Notes: generated by a model not told the origin, from the letters alone. DNA of 64,000 nt from Callorhinus ursinus (GCF_003265705.1 NW_020312828.1:57749455-57813454); one strand, 5' to 3'. Positions 10,381 to 23,545 are shown, counted from the first letter of the stretch. A program made the numbers and translations.

Positions 10381-13300
10381 GAGCAAGGGGAAGGGCTAGT
10401 GAGGAGAATTTCTTCTCCTCTATGGTTTTGTTCTTAAATGTAATTGGAAGTAATAGTAATTAGTACATAGAAATGCTAGATATAGGATAATGCATATAGT
10501 ATATAAGGAAGTGAAGAGATAAGCAACAAAGTCCTACAAATAATCATTACGTTCAAGTGAATTACATAAATAAAACATATATGAACAAAGAGTTTTAAAT
10601 AGATTTGTTAAAATCTAGTTAAAGTTAGTAACGGCAGCATCAAGAAAATATTCGTATGTATACAAATACTTTTAAAGACACGGTGTTTCACTAAACACAA
10701 TACAGACAGACCATTAGAAAAAAAACGATTATTTTTTGCTCAGGCAGATAGCTCTTTGTGGCTTTGATGAGCATTCCATAACATCTTTTGAGTGGCAACC
10801 AGTCTTTTACCTTAATTTCCTGATTTGACAGTTTTCTTCATGGCGAAGGATTATTAGTTATCACCAAAGTTAACACATGAAATTAACCATGTCAGTCAAA
10901 AGGCATGAATTTCCACTTGACTATTTTGGGAATTGAGAGAACAGTCACCAAAGCCACCAGAATCCTTTACCAAAATATCGATGAATTATATTTCACGTTT
11001 AAATACAGCACATACATACTTACATTTTACTTTCTTTACAACATGGGTTGTTTTAAGGCCAGGATTTAAGTACCAGGAGAAGTTGCTCAGAACTACTCAA
11101 AAGTATATCTGTATTTTCTGTGACTATTGCAGATTAGATGGTGAGGCTATGGGTCCCAGGATTTCATAATCTAGTGAAGATGTGCACTAATGCAAGTGAA
11201 AACAACGGGCCTAGGCTTACATTTATGATCATCTTCCTCATTCTCTCTGATAGTGGAGCTTGAAAGAAATGTGATAGTGTTCTTCAAACAAAAGATTTTC
11301 ATCTTAACTCTGAAAAGCTTTGACAACTCCCAAAAGCATATATCCATTATCGCCATTAAATATAAGTAGGTAGGAGAAGACAGAGAAACTGTGAGATATT
11401 AGTACAAAGAGTTAAACATTTTATTTTACCAGTAAATGATTAAAAAACATAACAACAGTTTTCCATAGTAAAGCATATCTCTTAAGTAGCAGATTTTTTT
11501 TTTTCCTTATAGCTTAGTTTTTTTCAGGGAACATGTTTTGGTTCTGAACATTAAGTTATAAACCAGGTGCACTATTAACTTCAAGACAGAATAGAACAAC
11601 TATTCAAGCATTAAATACAAGTGCACCCTCTGAATATAAAGACCAATTTTTTGGCCTTACTCAGTCAAAACTATCTTTAGAATCAGTGGGAGTTCTTACT
11701 AAATTAGGAATGAATTGGATTTAATAAACCCACAGCTGTGTCCATTTTAGCGTTGCTTTTTCTCCAGGATTCATCATATTTTTTTTATTTTAACTAAAGA
11801 AAAACTGTTTTGTATTTCAAATATGATGAATAATTAAACAACCAGAGACTAATTTTGACAGCTCTATTTCTGAGAGTCTTCTTGAAAAGATAGTATCACT
11901 AGAGTAACGTAGAACACTCAGGTAAAAAATCAAGGGTTTAAGGCAAAACCTAATACTTTAAATTGTATTTACTTTCTGTTTCTATGGTACCATTTTATGG
12001 GTGTCTTTTAGATCCAAATAAAAAGAGCCTCTGGTCTGAAAAAATTATTTCAAACAAATAAAGAATCCAGGGTGAAAAATAGGCAACTATATATAGAAAA
12101 TTTGGCAAGAGCACCAGGCTGAGGTTTGGAATCTTCCCATTCTCCCCTCTTTTTCTTTTCAGAGGACATAGAAAGGGAAAAAGCAATAATCAAACATGAT
12201 TGCTTCCTATGATTATGACATTCTAAAAGGAAGGCAATTTTTGCATTAATATTATGAAAAATTCTCCTGAAACACCCAGAAACAGCTGTCTTAAATTCAT
12301 CCATAGCAAGTGTAAAAGTAAATACTCTTTTGAAATTACGAAGATAAAAGGTTCATCTCAGCAATCAAACCATATTTCCCCTCTGAAAACATTTGTATGT
12401 GCTTGAAATTAGAGAGCTTTCCCATCCCTGAATGATAGAAAGAACCACTCTGGCTCCCGTGGAGCAATGTGATCCAGAAAGGTCCATATTACAGTTGTTG
12501 ATGTGACAGGCATGACCAAGTAATGCCTATGACCTATTCACACGTAAACTTTTAGTTTCATGCAAAAGGGACTGGAAAAACTCAACCCCCAAAGTGATTC
12601 CCAAAGCCTACTTCATGAAATAATTATATCAATTTGAAACATTAATAACTACTCTCTTTAAATTTTACTTTCAAATAATTTCTTAATTAAAAATGTGTCC
12701 TGTAGAATTTCTAAAGTGAATCTAACATACAATACAATTTCTCCCAAAATTTAAAAGGATGGGTTAAAATTATGCTTTATTTTTGAAATCTATGGCCACA
12801 ATTTCATATGCTATATGAATAACAAAAATGAAGGTCAGTGAATATAAATATGTAATATGTTGTAGCATAGTGGGTTATTTTACCATGGCTTGATAGCGAC
12901 CATGGAGAAATTAGACATGCTCTACATTGCTTAAAACAACTGAATAAACGTACAATGAATAAGCATAATTTTATAATCATAAACATAAACATAAAAACCA
13001 TAAATACAGGAGCTTCATCCAAAAGAGAATTTAGCTCTAAATTCCTTTAAATCAGGATATGTCTTTTTCTCCCTCTATCAGATTCTAATTCAGTGACTGT
13101 GATTTATGAAGTCTTCAATGCATATTTTTTGCTGTATATTGAGAAATTGCATGTTAGTAAGAGGAAAAACAACTGTAATTCTAAAGTGATAATTCTGATA
13201 TCTGTCTGAATATGGTATTTGTTCACTCATTTGTTCAGCAAACATTTTCATCCACATATTATTCACTCACTCCTACAAATGTGTGCAATTTATACTGCAT

Positions 13301-13954
13301 ATACAGGGGCACACACTTCTGTGTACCTGAGACTAAAAATATGGCATAACTATCTTAGGAAGAAAAAGAAAAGAGACTTGAAAGTAGAATAGCCCGGCAT
13401 GATACTGACTGCCAGAATTAAGAAGATATGTTCCCATTGCAGATTAAAATCCAAGAAACAAGTTGACAACCATTTGGTCCCTAAAAAACACAGCATATTT
13501 GTGTGTGTTTGTGTGTGTGTTTGTGTGTAATGAATGTGTTATGTGCAAGACATGAAGTTAGGTCCTTATTGTATAAAATATAAAAGAAAACAAATTCCTG
13601 CCCTAATTAAGATTATGTTGCTAACGGTGAATATAAATTGTGTGTACATGCTGGGATTTTCAATCTCATCATGAGAATCACTAAATACATTGTTGAAAAT
13701 GTACTCCCTTAACAATCTTATAAAGCAATAAAAGAAATTTTCTTTTTATTTAATCCCATGAAAGGAATATGGAGTATTGTTATTGTCAATCGTCATCTAT
13801 AGAGATTAGATATATACACACATATACACACATATGTCTTATTAGAAAAATTATTTGCACAAAATTAATGCTAAAAGATGATATGTTTCTAAAACCTGAA
13901 ACCAGAGGAAGTATTATACATTAGGTAACTCATGTGTTTTCTCACAAAAAGACT
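10381..13954. other. SINE-free AT-rich unique sequence
   Basis: No gene or RNA gene is recognised. A simple (GT)n-like stretch lies at 13499-13529 and a CA/TA stretch at 13808-13840. The part at about 13220-13350 may be a very old L2 piece but is too diverged to call. Confidence 0.6.
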
Positions 13955-14110
13955 TCGATTTGAATTACCTCTCTGTCATTTGAGAGCTAGGCAACTTGGA
14001 GAATTTTCTTAACTATATGTTTTATTTTCTCATGAATAAAATGTGAATCATAAATGTCTATCAGCCTAAATGGTGTATGAAAGTACTTATAAACTACAAA
14101 ATGATGTGTA
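13955..14110 (-). repeat. MIR, antisense
   Basis: The series 'gatttgaattacctctctg', 'agagctaggcaacttggaga', 'ttattttctcatgaataaaat' parallels the reverse-complement MIR ('tagctgtgtgaccttgggcaa ... gtttcctcatctgtaaaat'). Diverged, but the order is right. Confidence 0.5.
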
Positions 14111-15164
14111 ATATCATTTTAATGGAAAGTATGAAATAAGAGGGTTAAGTTCTAGAAAATTTTTTTACAAATCTGGAAACTATGTAATAAATCACTGTAA
14201 TGATTAGGAACAAGAAAACTGATTCAATTTCAGAGTGAGTTTCACATAAAAGTTTGTATGCAAATGGGGGCTAAGAACATTTCAGGGGAAAGACAAAGGA
14301 AGGTAGAACAAGCTGTATGATCACTATTAGGCAGAATAAAATTTAAGATAATCTAAGGATTGTAAAATTTTTAAGTACAAGGGCAACAACAAGAAAAATA
14401 TTTAAAAGGTTATCTTCAAAACCAATAAATGAGAAAGTACCCTATCAGACTAATATTCAGAGTATATACGATAAAGCACATGCATGCTTTTTTTTTTTTT
14501 ATTAGAGGGAGTATAGAATAATCATGATCAAGAAGTGCTTGAAGCTCAGCCTTAGTGAGAGGATTATTTAGAGGATATCAAGCTATTTTAAATGAGTTGA
14601 GTTGAATTACGTCCCTGGATAATATAACAACTTGCATATTTGATCTTACGACCGTTGCCATCACCTGATAAATCACAAGGATAATATGTGTTGTCAGAAG
14701 TTGTATGTGGTAAAAATGTCAAATTTCAAAGTAACGGTGAGAGCAAATTCCAAAAATATAAGGAAAAAGCGTTTGACACACAACAGTAGCACAAATATAC
14801 AACAGAACTATTCTAGTTTGAAAATATTTGTCAGACATCTACCATTTTAAAGACTTGCATTCAATTCGGATACTTAAAGATTAACATAACATGAAATGTA
14901 CACTCGGCATAATCAGGATCATGAAAAAACAGCGACATGTGATAAAGTCTGTGATAGATTTGTGTACAAGTGCTCTGAAGCATGAAGAAGTAATATTAAT
15001 ATTATCTAGGGAAGTGACAATAGACTTTATATAGGAGATAATTTTTTAATCTGAATGTTAAGGAGGCATATTAGAAGTTTACAGACAGAGACACAAACCC
15101 TTCAATGCATTTGAAAAAGTAAGGTGTCAGTAATTTACCAAGAATGAATAATGTAAAGCATGGC
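14111..15164. other. Unassigned AT-rich sequence
   Basis: Unique-looking AT-rich DNA with a poly-T run at 14489-14500. No gene or clear repeat seen. Confidence 0.55.
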
Positions 15165-15485
15165 ATAGTGGAAAAAAAAAAAACATTGAACCAGGAGTCA
15201 GGCAGTGTGGTTTGGAATCTAATACTAAACTACATGAGCTTAGTCGAAGTACTTGGGATGTATGTGTGTGTGTGTATGTGTGTATGTGTATACACACATA
15301 TATAATTTAACTTATTAATATGTAACATATTAATAAACATATTTCTTAATAAATCATTAAGTTTATCGTTAATATTTTATAAATCTATTTAACCATATAT
15401 TAATAAATCTATATTGTATATTAATATCTTTTTGTCAGGCCCCAGTTTCCTTATATATAAAGTAAGGATTATGTAACAGTTTTAT
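15165..15485 (-). repeat. MIR, antisense, split by a TG/TA-rich block
   Basis: The left half (15185-15255) gives 'aaccaggagtcaggcagtg ... catgagcttagtcgaagtac'. The right half (15435-15485) gives 'ggccccagtttccttatata ... gtaaggatta'. Both are reverse-complement MIR, and they would be adjacent in an undisturbed copy. About 175 bp of (TG)n followed by AT-rich sequence separates them (15260-15432). Confidence 0.5.
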
Positions 15486-18400
15486 TTTTTTTCTGATCTA
15501 TTATAATCTACTCAAAGAGGAGAATTTCACAGTGTATGTCTTGATTTAAACAACAAATTTGTTAAGTATGATTATTAGAAGCAATAATCAAAACATTCAT
15601 TAAGTACTTACATAAGCTATCATATTTTATCAATGATGGCACATGTATGGATAATTTGTAGACCTATGAACTGAAAAGGGATACTTGCAGATGCTGCAAA
15701 CACTATATCTACAATTGTCTCTTATTAAATATTAAAGTTTGGTAACCTGAATAAAGGTCTCTAATGACAATGCTCTGTTTTGGTCTGTAATAATATTGAA
15801 TATATTCAGCAAATTTGCATACAACAGTACACAAGTTGTGTTTACCAAATTAGTAGATTACAGAAATTAGAAAAGGGAGTTAAATTAGAATTTGGTAAGA
15901 ATTATGCATGCTGGAATAATGAGCTAGGTGTAAAAACTAAATTTGAAAAGAAAATAAAGGTAAAATCTTCCCATCAAGAGCTATAATCAATAATGTTTCA
16001 TATGAGCAGATTATAGACATTTCATCTGATCACAAGATAATTTATTTTTAAATTCCTTGAAGATAGAATATATGTCTTTTTCACTCTCTGTCTAGAATCA
16101 AGTTCAGTAATTGGAACGTAGCAAGTCTTTAGTACCTATCTTTTGAACTCCACTTCCTGAAATTTAAGTAAGCCAACATGTATGATAACTTTAGAACACG
16201 GCAGTTATAACCAGCTTCAACTAAATTGTAGTTCCCACGATGAGGATAGATGAAAGGTAGCTGAATTTGCACTGTATAGATCCAATATTAGCTATCAAGG
16301 CGGGATTCAAGGAACTATATTTAAGGGATTCATTAAATGTGACTTTAACCCTGGACATTTTAAACTTTACCATAATTATCCATGCAAATATCTGTCTCAT
16401 AGGTACACTTTGAATTCCACTGTGTGGAAAAATACTGTGTGTTCACGTGTGGTGTGATGGAATCCAGGGCATATATGGTGTTTGCCAATGAAGTGGTTAT
16501 ATATGAAAACAAAACAAAAACCTTAATTTGTAGCATTTGCCAGTTTTAACAGTGTAGATAGTCCCACCAGGGCCAATGTCCAGATACCAATGGACTTTCC
16601 AGTGCCAAAGCAAACTGGCTCCAGCAACCCACAGACACATAGCACACTGGGTTATGATGGCACAGCACAGATGTTCAGTGAATGCTGAAGAATGAATAAA
16701 TCTGAGGTTCTGAGGAGCAACTGAGAATATATTGATAGGTAGCCACAAAAGAAGTAACGTATCAGTAATTTCTAAATTGTACGATGTTCTCATGTAGACA
16801 AAGGATTAGACTTATTCTAAGTAGCTCTTTGAAGAACACCTGGGACCAAAGTTTAAAGTTATAGAAAAAAAAAATCTGTTTTAAACAAATAGAGCGCTTT
16901 TGTAAGATAGCAAAAATAAACAAATAAACAAACATGAAATTAACCACCTATTTCAAGAATTCCATAGAGACATTCTACATTGAGCAAGGAAATGAATGAT
17001 CTAACTCAGTGGTTTTCCAAATCAAAATATATCAGAATGTGGGCAGCAGAATTTTTTTATAGTTCCTCAATTGATTTTAATGTCTAGGAATGAAAAAGCC
17101 ATGAATTGACTGCTGAAATTATTCGGATTCTATGTACACAGCTGCTGCAATGCTGCAGTCACAATTAGGCATAAATTTAAAAAAACAATCTACAAACATG
17201 AATTTGTTTTCAGTAGTTGAAGGTCATAGTAAGACCTTCCTCATGAACTTGAAAATTAAAGAAATGAAGTTGCCACCACTCAGTAACAGAAGTTGGCTGA
17301 CCCAGCAGGGTTAGCAGAAGGCTAAAAAAAATAAAAGATTCAAGAATTTCTTACAGTTAGGCAATATAGATGTAATTATAACAAGTGGAGCTGTATTCTG
17401 TAGTTTTTGCACAAATAAGGGCATTGACTAGATAATAAAGATAAAATAAAGGTATTGACCAAAATAGAAATAATAAAAAGGAGCAAAGAAGCATTTACAG
17501 TTGCAATGCCTATATTTCTACATTGTAGAGAGAATTTTTGCAAGAAAATTTCAAACATTTCCAGGTCCAGAGCCAACAGTAAATTATTCCTGATAAACAC
17601 CTCCCAAACCAAACATTTTGTTACATTAACCCATTTTCTTTAGTTATTTTCTATTTTCACAGATGCAAGTCTTGGTTTGCCATGTAGCTTGACTGCAAGG
17701 AGAGATACGCTGTAAGCCACAAACGTATACCTTGGTCAGCATTATATATTTATGCCTAGCACAGCTCTTGGCAAATAATAAAAAATTACACATAAACATA
17801 CATTTTAATCAATGGGTGATCACAGACATAGCAGCAATTTTTGATCCTTATGACACCCTTCATTCTCCATGGGAATTAATAGATTGCAATTCTTTTGTTG
17901 GTCTTAATCGTGATGGCACTCTGTGTTACTCAAAGCCATTTGGTCTCCCCTGAATATTGGAAAAAGAAAATCTCTAGATTGGCCAGTGGAGGACCAGATA
18001 CGGTCTGCCTTATTCCCAGACAAAAACATTCAGCTCCTCTATTTAAAATAGCCATATTGTTTCATTTTTACCTAGACAAATTTTACATTGTTTGTTTTTC
18101 CTTATTTACTCATTGCCTTATATTCATCATCATAGATGCTAATATATTCTCCATATTCAATATATAGTAAATAATTCTCACAAATAGATACAGAAGCTAG
18201 TGCTTGTGGGTTTTCTATTTCTTGCTTGTTTTGGTGTTCTTTTTTTGGAACAGATATTATGTACTGAAGATAAATTCTAACTACCAGGGCTCCAGTAAAT
18301 CTTGCCCTATACACCCTTCCAATAGCCCACATCATAGGCTCATTAGGAAAACTGTGTATATGTGTCTACATTTTCTTATCACCTACTATCTCCTAATTCC

Positions 18401-18759
18401 TTGCAGATTGATTTATGCCTCTACCACTCTACTGAGACAGCTCATTAAAAGGTTATTTATCTATGGCCAAAGCCAATAATCCTTTCCAAGTGCTCCTTTT
18501 CCTTTGATATTTAATGGCTTCAGTGTTGTACATCTTCCCATCCTACTTGAATACCCTCTATTCCCTACCAGTGAACCCTCATGGCTCTCTTCTAAACTTT
18601 ATCAATTGTTCTTCTGTCTCTTTCATTAGGTCACAACCCATTTTTTACTTTTAGAAAAGAAGGGTCTCCAAGTTCTATCGTTGACATCTTACTCTTTTCT
18701 TTTTATACTCTCTATGCTCCCACTACTCAGGTGTATTGAAGATAATGGCCATACAATAA
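15486..18759. other. SINE-free AT-rich sequence with faint old repeats
   Basis: No gene found. A probable L2-type tail lies at about 16075-16145 ('gtaattggaacgtagcaag', 'cacttcctga'). A short MER5-like start, 'cagtggttttccaaatc', lies at 17008. Open frames such as 17895-18167 and 18204-18479 overlap frames on the other strand and show no domain. Confidence 0.5.
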
Positions 18760-18850
18760 GCCTCCCAAAGGCTGCCTTGCTATGAGGATTAAATGAAGCA
18801 TATAACACACGTCCAATATATGGTATCTGTCATCATATTTTCCTAAATAT
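18760..18850 (-). repeat. MIR fragment, antisense
   Basis: 'gccttgctatgaggattaaa' followed by 'tgaagcatataacacacgtc' and 'aatatatggtatctgtcat' matches the reverse-complement MIR middle ('gttgtgaggattaaatgag ... gcacagtgcctggcacatag') in order. Confidence 0.5.
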
Positions 18851-18944
18851 CTAAAGACACTTTTTTATTGTTCACTGGATGTCAGTGAAAAAAAAAATGC
18901 CTTACTGGCATCTCAAACCTAGTCCCTAAATATCTAGTCCTTCT

Positions 18945-19157
18945 GGGGCACCTGGGTGATGCAATCAGTTAAGCAATTGACTCTTGGTTTCAGCTCAGGA
19001 CCTGATGGAGTCTGAGTTGGCCTTGCACACTCAGTGCGGAGTCGGCTTAAGATTCTCTTCCCCTCTCCTTTTCCTTCTGCCCCTCCAACACCCCCCACCC
19101 CACACTCGCTCACACACACACTCTCTCTCTCTCAAATACATAAATCTTTTTTAAAAA
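18945..19157 (+). mobile_element. Can-SINE, older and more diverged
   Basis: Head GGGGCACCTGGGTGATGCAAT, a drifted B-box region, a C-rich linker with CA and CT repeats, and a short AAATACATAAATC tail. It is flanked by a perfect 13-bp duplication, ATCTAGTCCTTCT (18932-18944 and 19158-19170). The body differs more from the consensus than most copies here, suggesting an older subfamily. Confidence 0.93.
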
Positions 19158-19309
19158 ATCTAGTCCTTCTCCCAATAACCAGCTACTTCTTCTGGTCATC
19201 CTATACTTGTTATTATCATTACTATTATTTTAACTGAGGTTAAAAGCTCTTCCCCCTAAAAGTCTTAACCCATGGAGAACATATGGTTCAGTTAAGTAAG
19301 AAGGTCAAT

Positions 19310-19391
19310 ATATAGAATATATATATTCTATATATATTTGAGTATATATTTATATACTCATTTTTATATACTCTCTATATTTATATAGAGA
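19310..19391. repeat. Three successive AT palindromes
   Basis: A perfect 24-bp palindrome (19310-19333, centre of ATATAGAATATA / TATATTCTATAT) is followed by GAGTATATA-TT-TATATACTC (19340-19359) and TCTCTATAT-TT-ATATAGAGA (19372-19391). All could form hairpins or cruciforms. Confidence 0.85.
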
Positions 19392-20474
19392 ATCTATATA
19401 AAACAATTCAGTATAACATTTTGGTTTTATAGAGAAGGCAAATCAGGCCCAGAGAGTTCAAGTTCCAGACAGAATCAGATTTGCATCTATTGCCTTATGT
19501 TCCTTAGAACTTCTTATGGGAAATATTATTTTGAATGTATAAAATACAAAAATAAAATGTGCAGGAGAAAGTGAGCCATTTGTCAAATAACCACTCACAG
19601 AAGGGCAGTGATGTGTATAGTCATTTCCTTATAAGAAACCATGTCAGGAAAAAATCATTTAGCCTTTGAGAGATTTCTGATTGTCAAGCGTGGAATCCTG
19701 CTTTCTGGCTGCCTCACCACATACCTGGAGTCAGTTAATATCCTACTAAAACCTCCACCACCAGAGACACAGAAACCAAAATAACTTTAGTTAGAAACCG
19801 TGAGGTTAGGTTTAGGGTGACACCACCTAAATCCTCTGTGCTGCTCTTTTTTTTTTTTTTCACGTGTGAATAAGGTGAACTTTATTTTTATTTTATCTTC
19901 GCTTTAAATTTTCCTTCCTATGAGTTGAGAACTTTAGTTTGTTTGTTTTGCATGTGCTGTTCATTCTGTACTGACGCCAAATCAAATATCAGGGTCTTTT
20001 TAAAACTGAAACACTTCAGTAGAAAAGAAAACTACAGTTTTTGAACTCAATAAATAAAAATACATATCATTACGTGGACTGATTCTGGGTTATGATGGGA
20101 TTCTTTAAAGCCCCAAACTTAAGTAGTTTGGTTTGTGAGATTGAATAAATTGAGCTAGCTTTTCTCAAATTAGGATTCAATGATCTTTAATATGTCAAAG
20201 CCTAAAATTAGTTATTCATTCCCTGTGTTTATAGGCTTTATAGTACTCTAGACCAAAATAAACACAAAACTCTATTTCCAAATTAACCAGGTTAATTTGA
20301 ATATGACAGATGATGAGTTGATGAACTAATCCTTCACTGGCAACACAAATATGGTACTGACAGCTTCAGGGTAAGATCCTTTCAGTGTATCATGTCAGTT
20401 TTATGATGGAAAAATCCTCTTCTTTTTTAAAAAATCTAAAACCTGAAAAATTTTCTTATCTTCAGCATAATAGT

Positions 20475-20550
20475 TAAGACCATCGACTTTTAAAGCCCAA
20501 ATGTATAGGTTAAAATTCTTAGGTTCAGACTTAGGCAAGTTATGTAATAT
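20475..20550 (-). repeat. MIR, antisense, left half
   Basis: 'ggttcagacttaggcaagtt' followed by 'atgtaatat' is the reverse-complement MIR 'gaccttgggcaagttactta' region. It breaks off exactly where the LTR at 20551 begins and resumes at 21215. Confidence 0.6.
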
Positions 20551-21214
20551 CGTTGGCGTGAAAAGCTTTGTGTCTCTGATCTTGGCACAGACGAAATAAA
20601 GAATTTGGGAATGGCGCTCAAAATAAAAGCAGAAAAGTTTTATTAAACCAATAGTACACTCTCTAGGGGAAAGTGAGCAGGTTCTGTGAGGTGGAACTGG
20701 ACACTCCATTGTTTTGGAATTGGATATTCATTGGGTCTTTCTGGTCTGGGAGGAACTGTGAGGTACAGTGGGGTGGTCTCTAATGGAGGCTGCTTCCATT
20801 CATTTGAGGGACTCCTCCCACAAGTTGGGAGCAACAGTTTTTGACCCTACAAGGTTTGTACTGGAACAATCATGGCAGCCTTTCTCCATCTGGGGGGCTA
20901 TAACAACAATGCAAATGCACTGTGAGTCTAAGGGTTACACTCGGCACAGAGGTCGAAGAGGAGAGCTCATGCTCTGCATCTATGGCTCTTGATCTGTTAG
21001 CCCCAAGGTCTTGGGAGCTACAGGTCAAGATGTTGTGCCCCAGGGCTGCTAATGTGTAACCTATTTATCACTGCCCTTGTCTCAAGTTCCTGTGTAACTA
21101 ACTGCCTACTCTATCATTACCCATTCAAGGATTTGGCACTCAAATCTTTCAAGTCAAGGGATGAAGTTTCCTAGGGGCTTCCTTTCACTGCTTATATCTA
21201 GCTTCTACCTAACA
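20551..21214 (-). mobile_element. Solo endogenous retrovirus LTR, ERV1-like
   Basis: About 664 bp bounded by LTR-style inverted ends: read on the minus strand it starts TGTTAGG and ends ...CGCCAACG, where the last two bases should be CA, one transition away. A polyadenylation signal (AATAAA) lies near the minus-strand 3' end at about 20640. Flanks ATAT (20547-20550) and ATAC (21215-21218) fit a decayed 4-bp target-site duplication. An old MIR continues on both sides, showing a clean insertion. No internal gag, pol or env sequence is present, so this is a solo LTR left by recombination. The ERV1 assignment rests on the 4-bp duplication and general look only. Open frames inside are incidental. 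Confidence 0.8.
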
Positions 21215-21345
21215 ATACCGCTGTGACCCAGCTTCCTTATTTATATTCGGGATGATGACACATCACGGTGTTGCTAGTCTTATTAAAGGAACTTATAGAA
21301 GCCTATAGAGCATTTAATGTTAATAGTGCTATCTCTTGGCACAAA
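21215..21345 (-). repeat. MIR, antisense, right half
   Basis: 'gctgtgacccagcttccttat', 'tattcgggatgatgacaca', 'atagagcatttaatgttaat' continue the reverse-complement MIR that stops at 20550 ('ctcagtttcctcatctgtaa ... gggataata'). Together the halves form one MIR interrupted by the LTR. Confidence 0.6.
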
Positions 21346-21738
21346 ATGCTTTTTATTAAGTCAATCTCTATGTTTTTCATTAGCCAGGACCAGTTAAAGA
21401 AAGGTAACATTAAGCCATATTATCTTTATACATGCATAAACTCAAGCTTAAAAATTGTATGATAGTACCCATAGAGGAGATGGACTTATCTCCCATGGGA
21501 TCTTGTGTCTGTAATTTTGCCTTGTCTTCACTCGATGGAGCGACTATTAGTTGAACTGGATAGACAGATGGAGAGTCAAAAGTTGAGAAATCTCAGCTAA
21601 AGTTAATCGAATTTCTCCAAGAACAACAACCCAAAGCCAAGTTTTCTTCTTATGCGTGAAATAAACCTATCACTTGAAACTTTGTTAATCTGTGGCTGAG
21701 CTGGACTTGCTTGCTACTTTACAAATTGAAACATCCAA

Positions 21739-21933
21739 GGGGCACCTGGGTGGCTCAGCCATTAAGCCTCTGCCTTCAGCTCAGGTCATGATACCAGGGT
21801 CCTGGGATCCAGACCTACATCTGGCTCCCTGCTCAGCGAGGAGTCTGCTTCTCACTCACTCTGCCGTTCTCCCTGCTTGTACGCACTCTCTCTGTGTCAA
21901 ATAAATAAATAAAATCTTAAAAAAAAAAAAAAA
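21739..21933 (+). mobile_element. Can-SINE
   Basis: Head GGGGCACCTGGGTGGCTCAG, B-box region 'gggtcctgggatccagacc', CT-rich linker, AATAAATAAAATC and a poly-A tail. Flanks show only an imperfect short match (ATCCAAG versus ATCCCCAAG), so the duplication has decayed or is short. Confidence 0.95.
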
Positions 21934-22159
21934 TCCCCAAGCTCAAGGGGAAGCCAGTTAATGATGAAAGATCATGTGTTAATTTCCATATTTAAGTCTT
22001 GTGCTAGTGGGAGATAGTTCTTCCTAATAGAAGTCACTGTTTTTCTATTTCACTTGAAACTACAGTATAAAAGTATTTCATAATATTGTACCGATCTCCT
22101 TACCCCCCATCTTCCTTCCTCACACAGATGTACTGTGTTACCAAACATTTTTGCTTGAC

Positions 22160-22290
22160 ATGAATGACTATATTTAATCTTCATCCCGATCTAGGAGTCA
22201 GTTTTACAGATGAAAAACCAAAGCACGGAGGCATTAATTATCTTAAAAATTCCAGGAAACTGAAGCAAGGTCTGCGAGCCTCACCAGTTT
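22160..22290 (+). repeat. MIR fragment
   Basis: 'aatcttcatcccgatctagg', 'agttttacagatgaaaaacc', 'aaagcacggaggcattaatt' follow the MIR consensus order (tail of 'attttacagatgaggaaact' and 'gaggcacagagaggttaag'). Confidence 0.55.
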
Positions 22291-23545
22291 ATCTCTCACA
22301 TATACACATAATTACACACCTGGGGACCAGAGTAATCACAAACAGCAGTGAAGAAAAAGCGATTCCTTTCAGGTTATATATAACTAACAGGACATGATAA
22401 GTTAGCCACTTAGTATAAATCATCTTATGTACCTTGAAAATATGTTCAGTTGCTGGCAAATCTTGGTTTAATTGCAAAATGGATATTTGATTGACTTTAC
22501 TTTTATAAATTATATCCTAATATTACTGAAATAACGTTCCATTACTTAGCAAGACCAAGAACTTAAAAATACAATTTCAAATACTGCTTTATAAAGATAT
22601 ATAATCTTTTTGATCATTTCTTCTTTAAAATGTACAGAATCTAAATCAATTCTATTATTAGATCCTATTTTTAAATTATTTCACTTAACACTATACCTCA
22701 CAGAAATTGGCAGCATTCTATATAAAAGACTTCTTAAAACACACTGGTTTTGAAGTCTACAATGATGGAAAATCTTCCATTATTTTATTTGACTACAGCA
22801 AATTGTTCTTATCTGTAGCATAAAAAAAGTCTAGGTATTTAAAATCCGTAGTAGCACAGTCAATGAAGAATTGAAAATATTAGTCATTTGAAATAAGAAT
22901 TAAATGTTCAACAAAATTTTTTAAAATAATTTCAACATGATGTGAGCTCTTAATTTTTGCTGGGAATAGAATGATACTTGCACTCAAATAGAGAAAACCA
23001 ATTTTAGGTGCAGAGATAATAAAATACATTAATATTTTAGTTATAACAACTTTGTTAGAAAATTATGAAGGAAAGGCTTAAACCAATAATTTACCAAAAA
23101 AAGGTGAAAGATCTTCAATTAAGGAATCAATTGCATGTACAGCATAAGAATTTCTATACCAAATTTCAAATGATACAAAATCGGAAAAATCAGAAGTAAT
23201 CTTCTTTATCTTCAGATGGTCATGCAATATGAGACCACTGCTCAAATTAACATTCTGGCATGTTTTGCTCAAAAGACTTCCAAATTTATGAAGAAATGTC
23301 AATTCACAGCCTGAAGAATCTAACTCATGACATAGATATTTTAAGAAAATTTACATCCTTCAAATATTTCAGCTAGATATGATTTAATTAGTTTCTTTAT
23401 TCTTTTTTTATTTAATTAGTTTCTATCATGACAGGTGGATTGCTTCAGATATGGTAAGTCAAATATCAGGATTTATTAGAATTTAAAAGCAAATACAGTG
23501 CATCATTCCAAAGTGTCATGGTTACAGTTGTTAAAAATAATTCAG

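Noticed and set aside
13499..13529. CRISPR-like or structured repeat
   Set aside because: Plain GT-type simple repeat. No spacers or direct-repeat array occurs anywhere in the window, which is eukaryotic.
17005..17100. Second MER5-type element beginning 'cagtggttttccaaatc'
   Set aside because: Similarity ends after about 30 bases. Noted only as a possibility.
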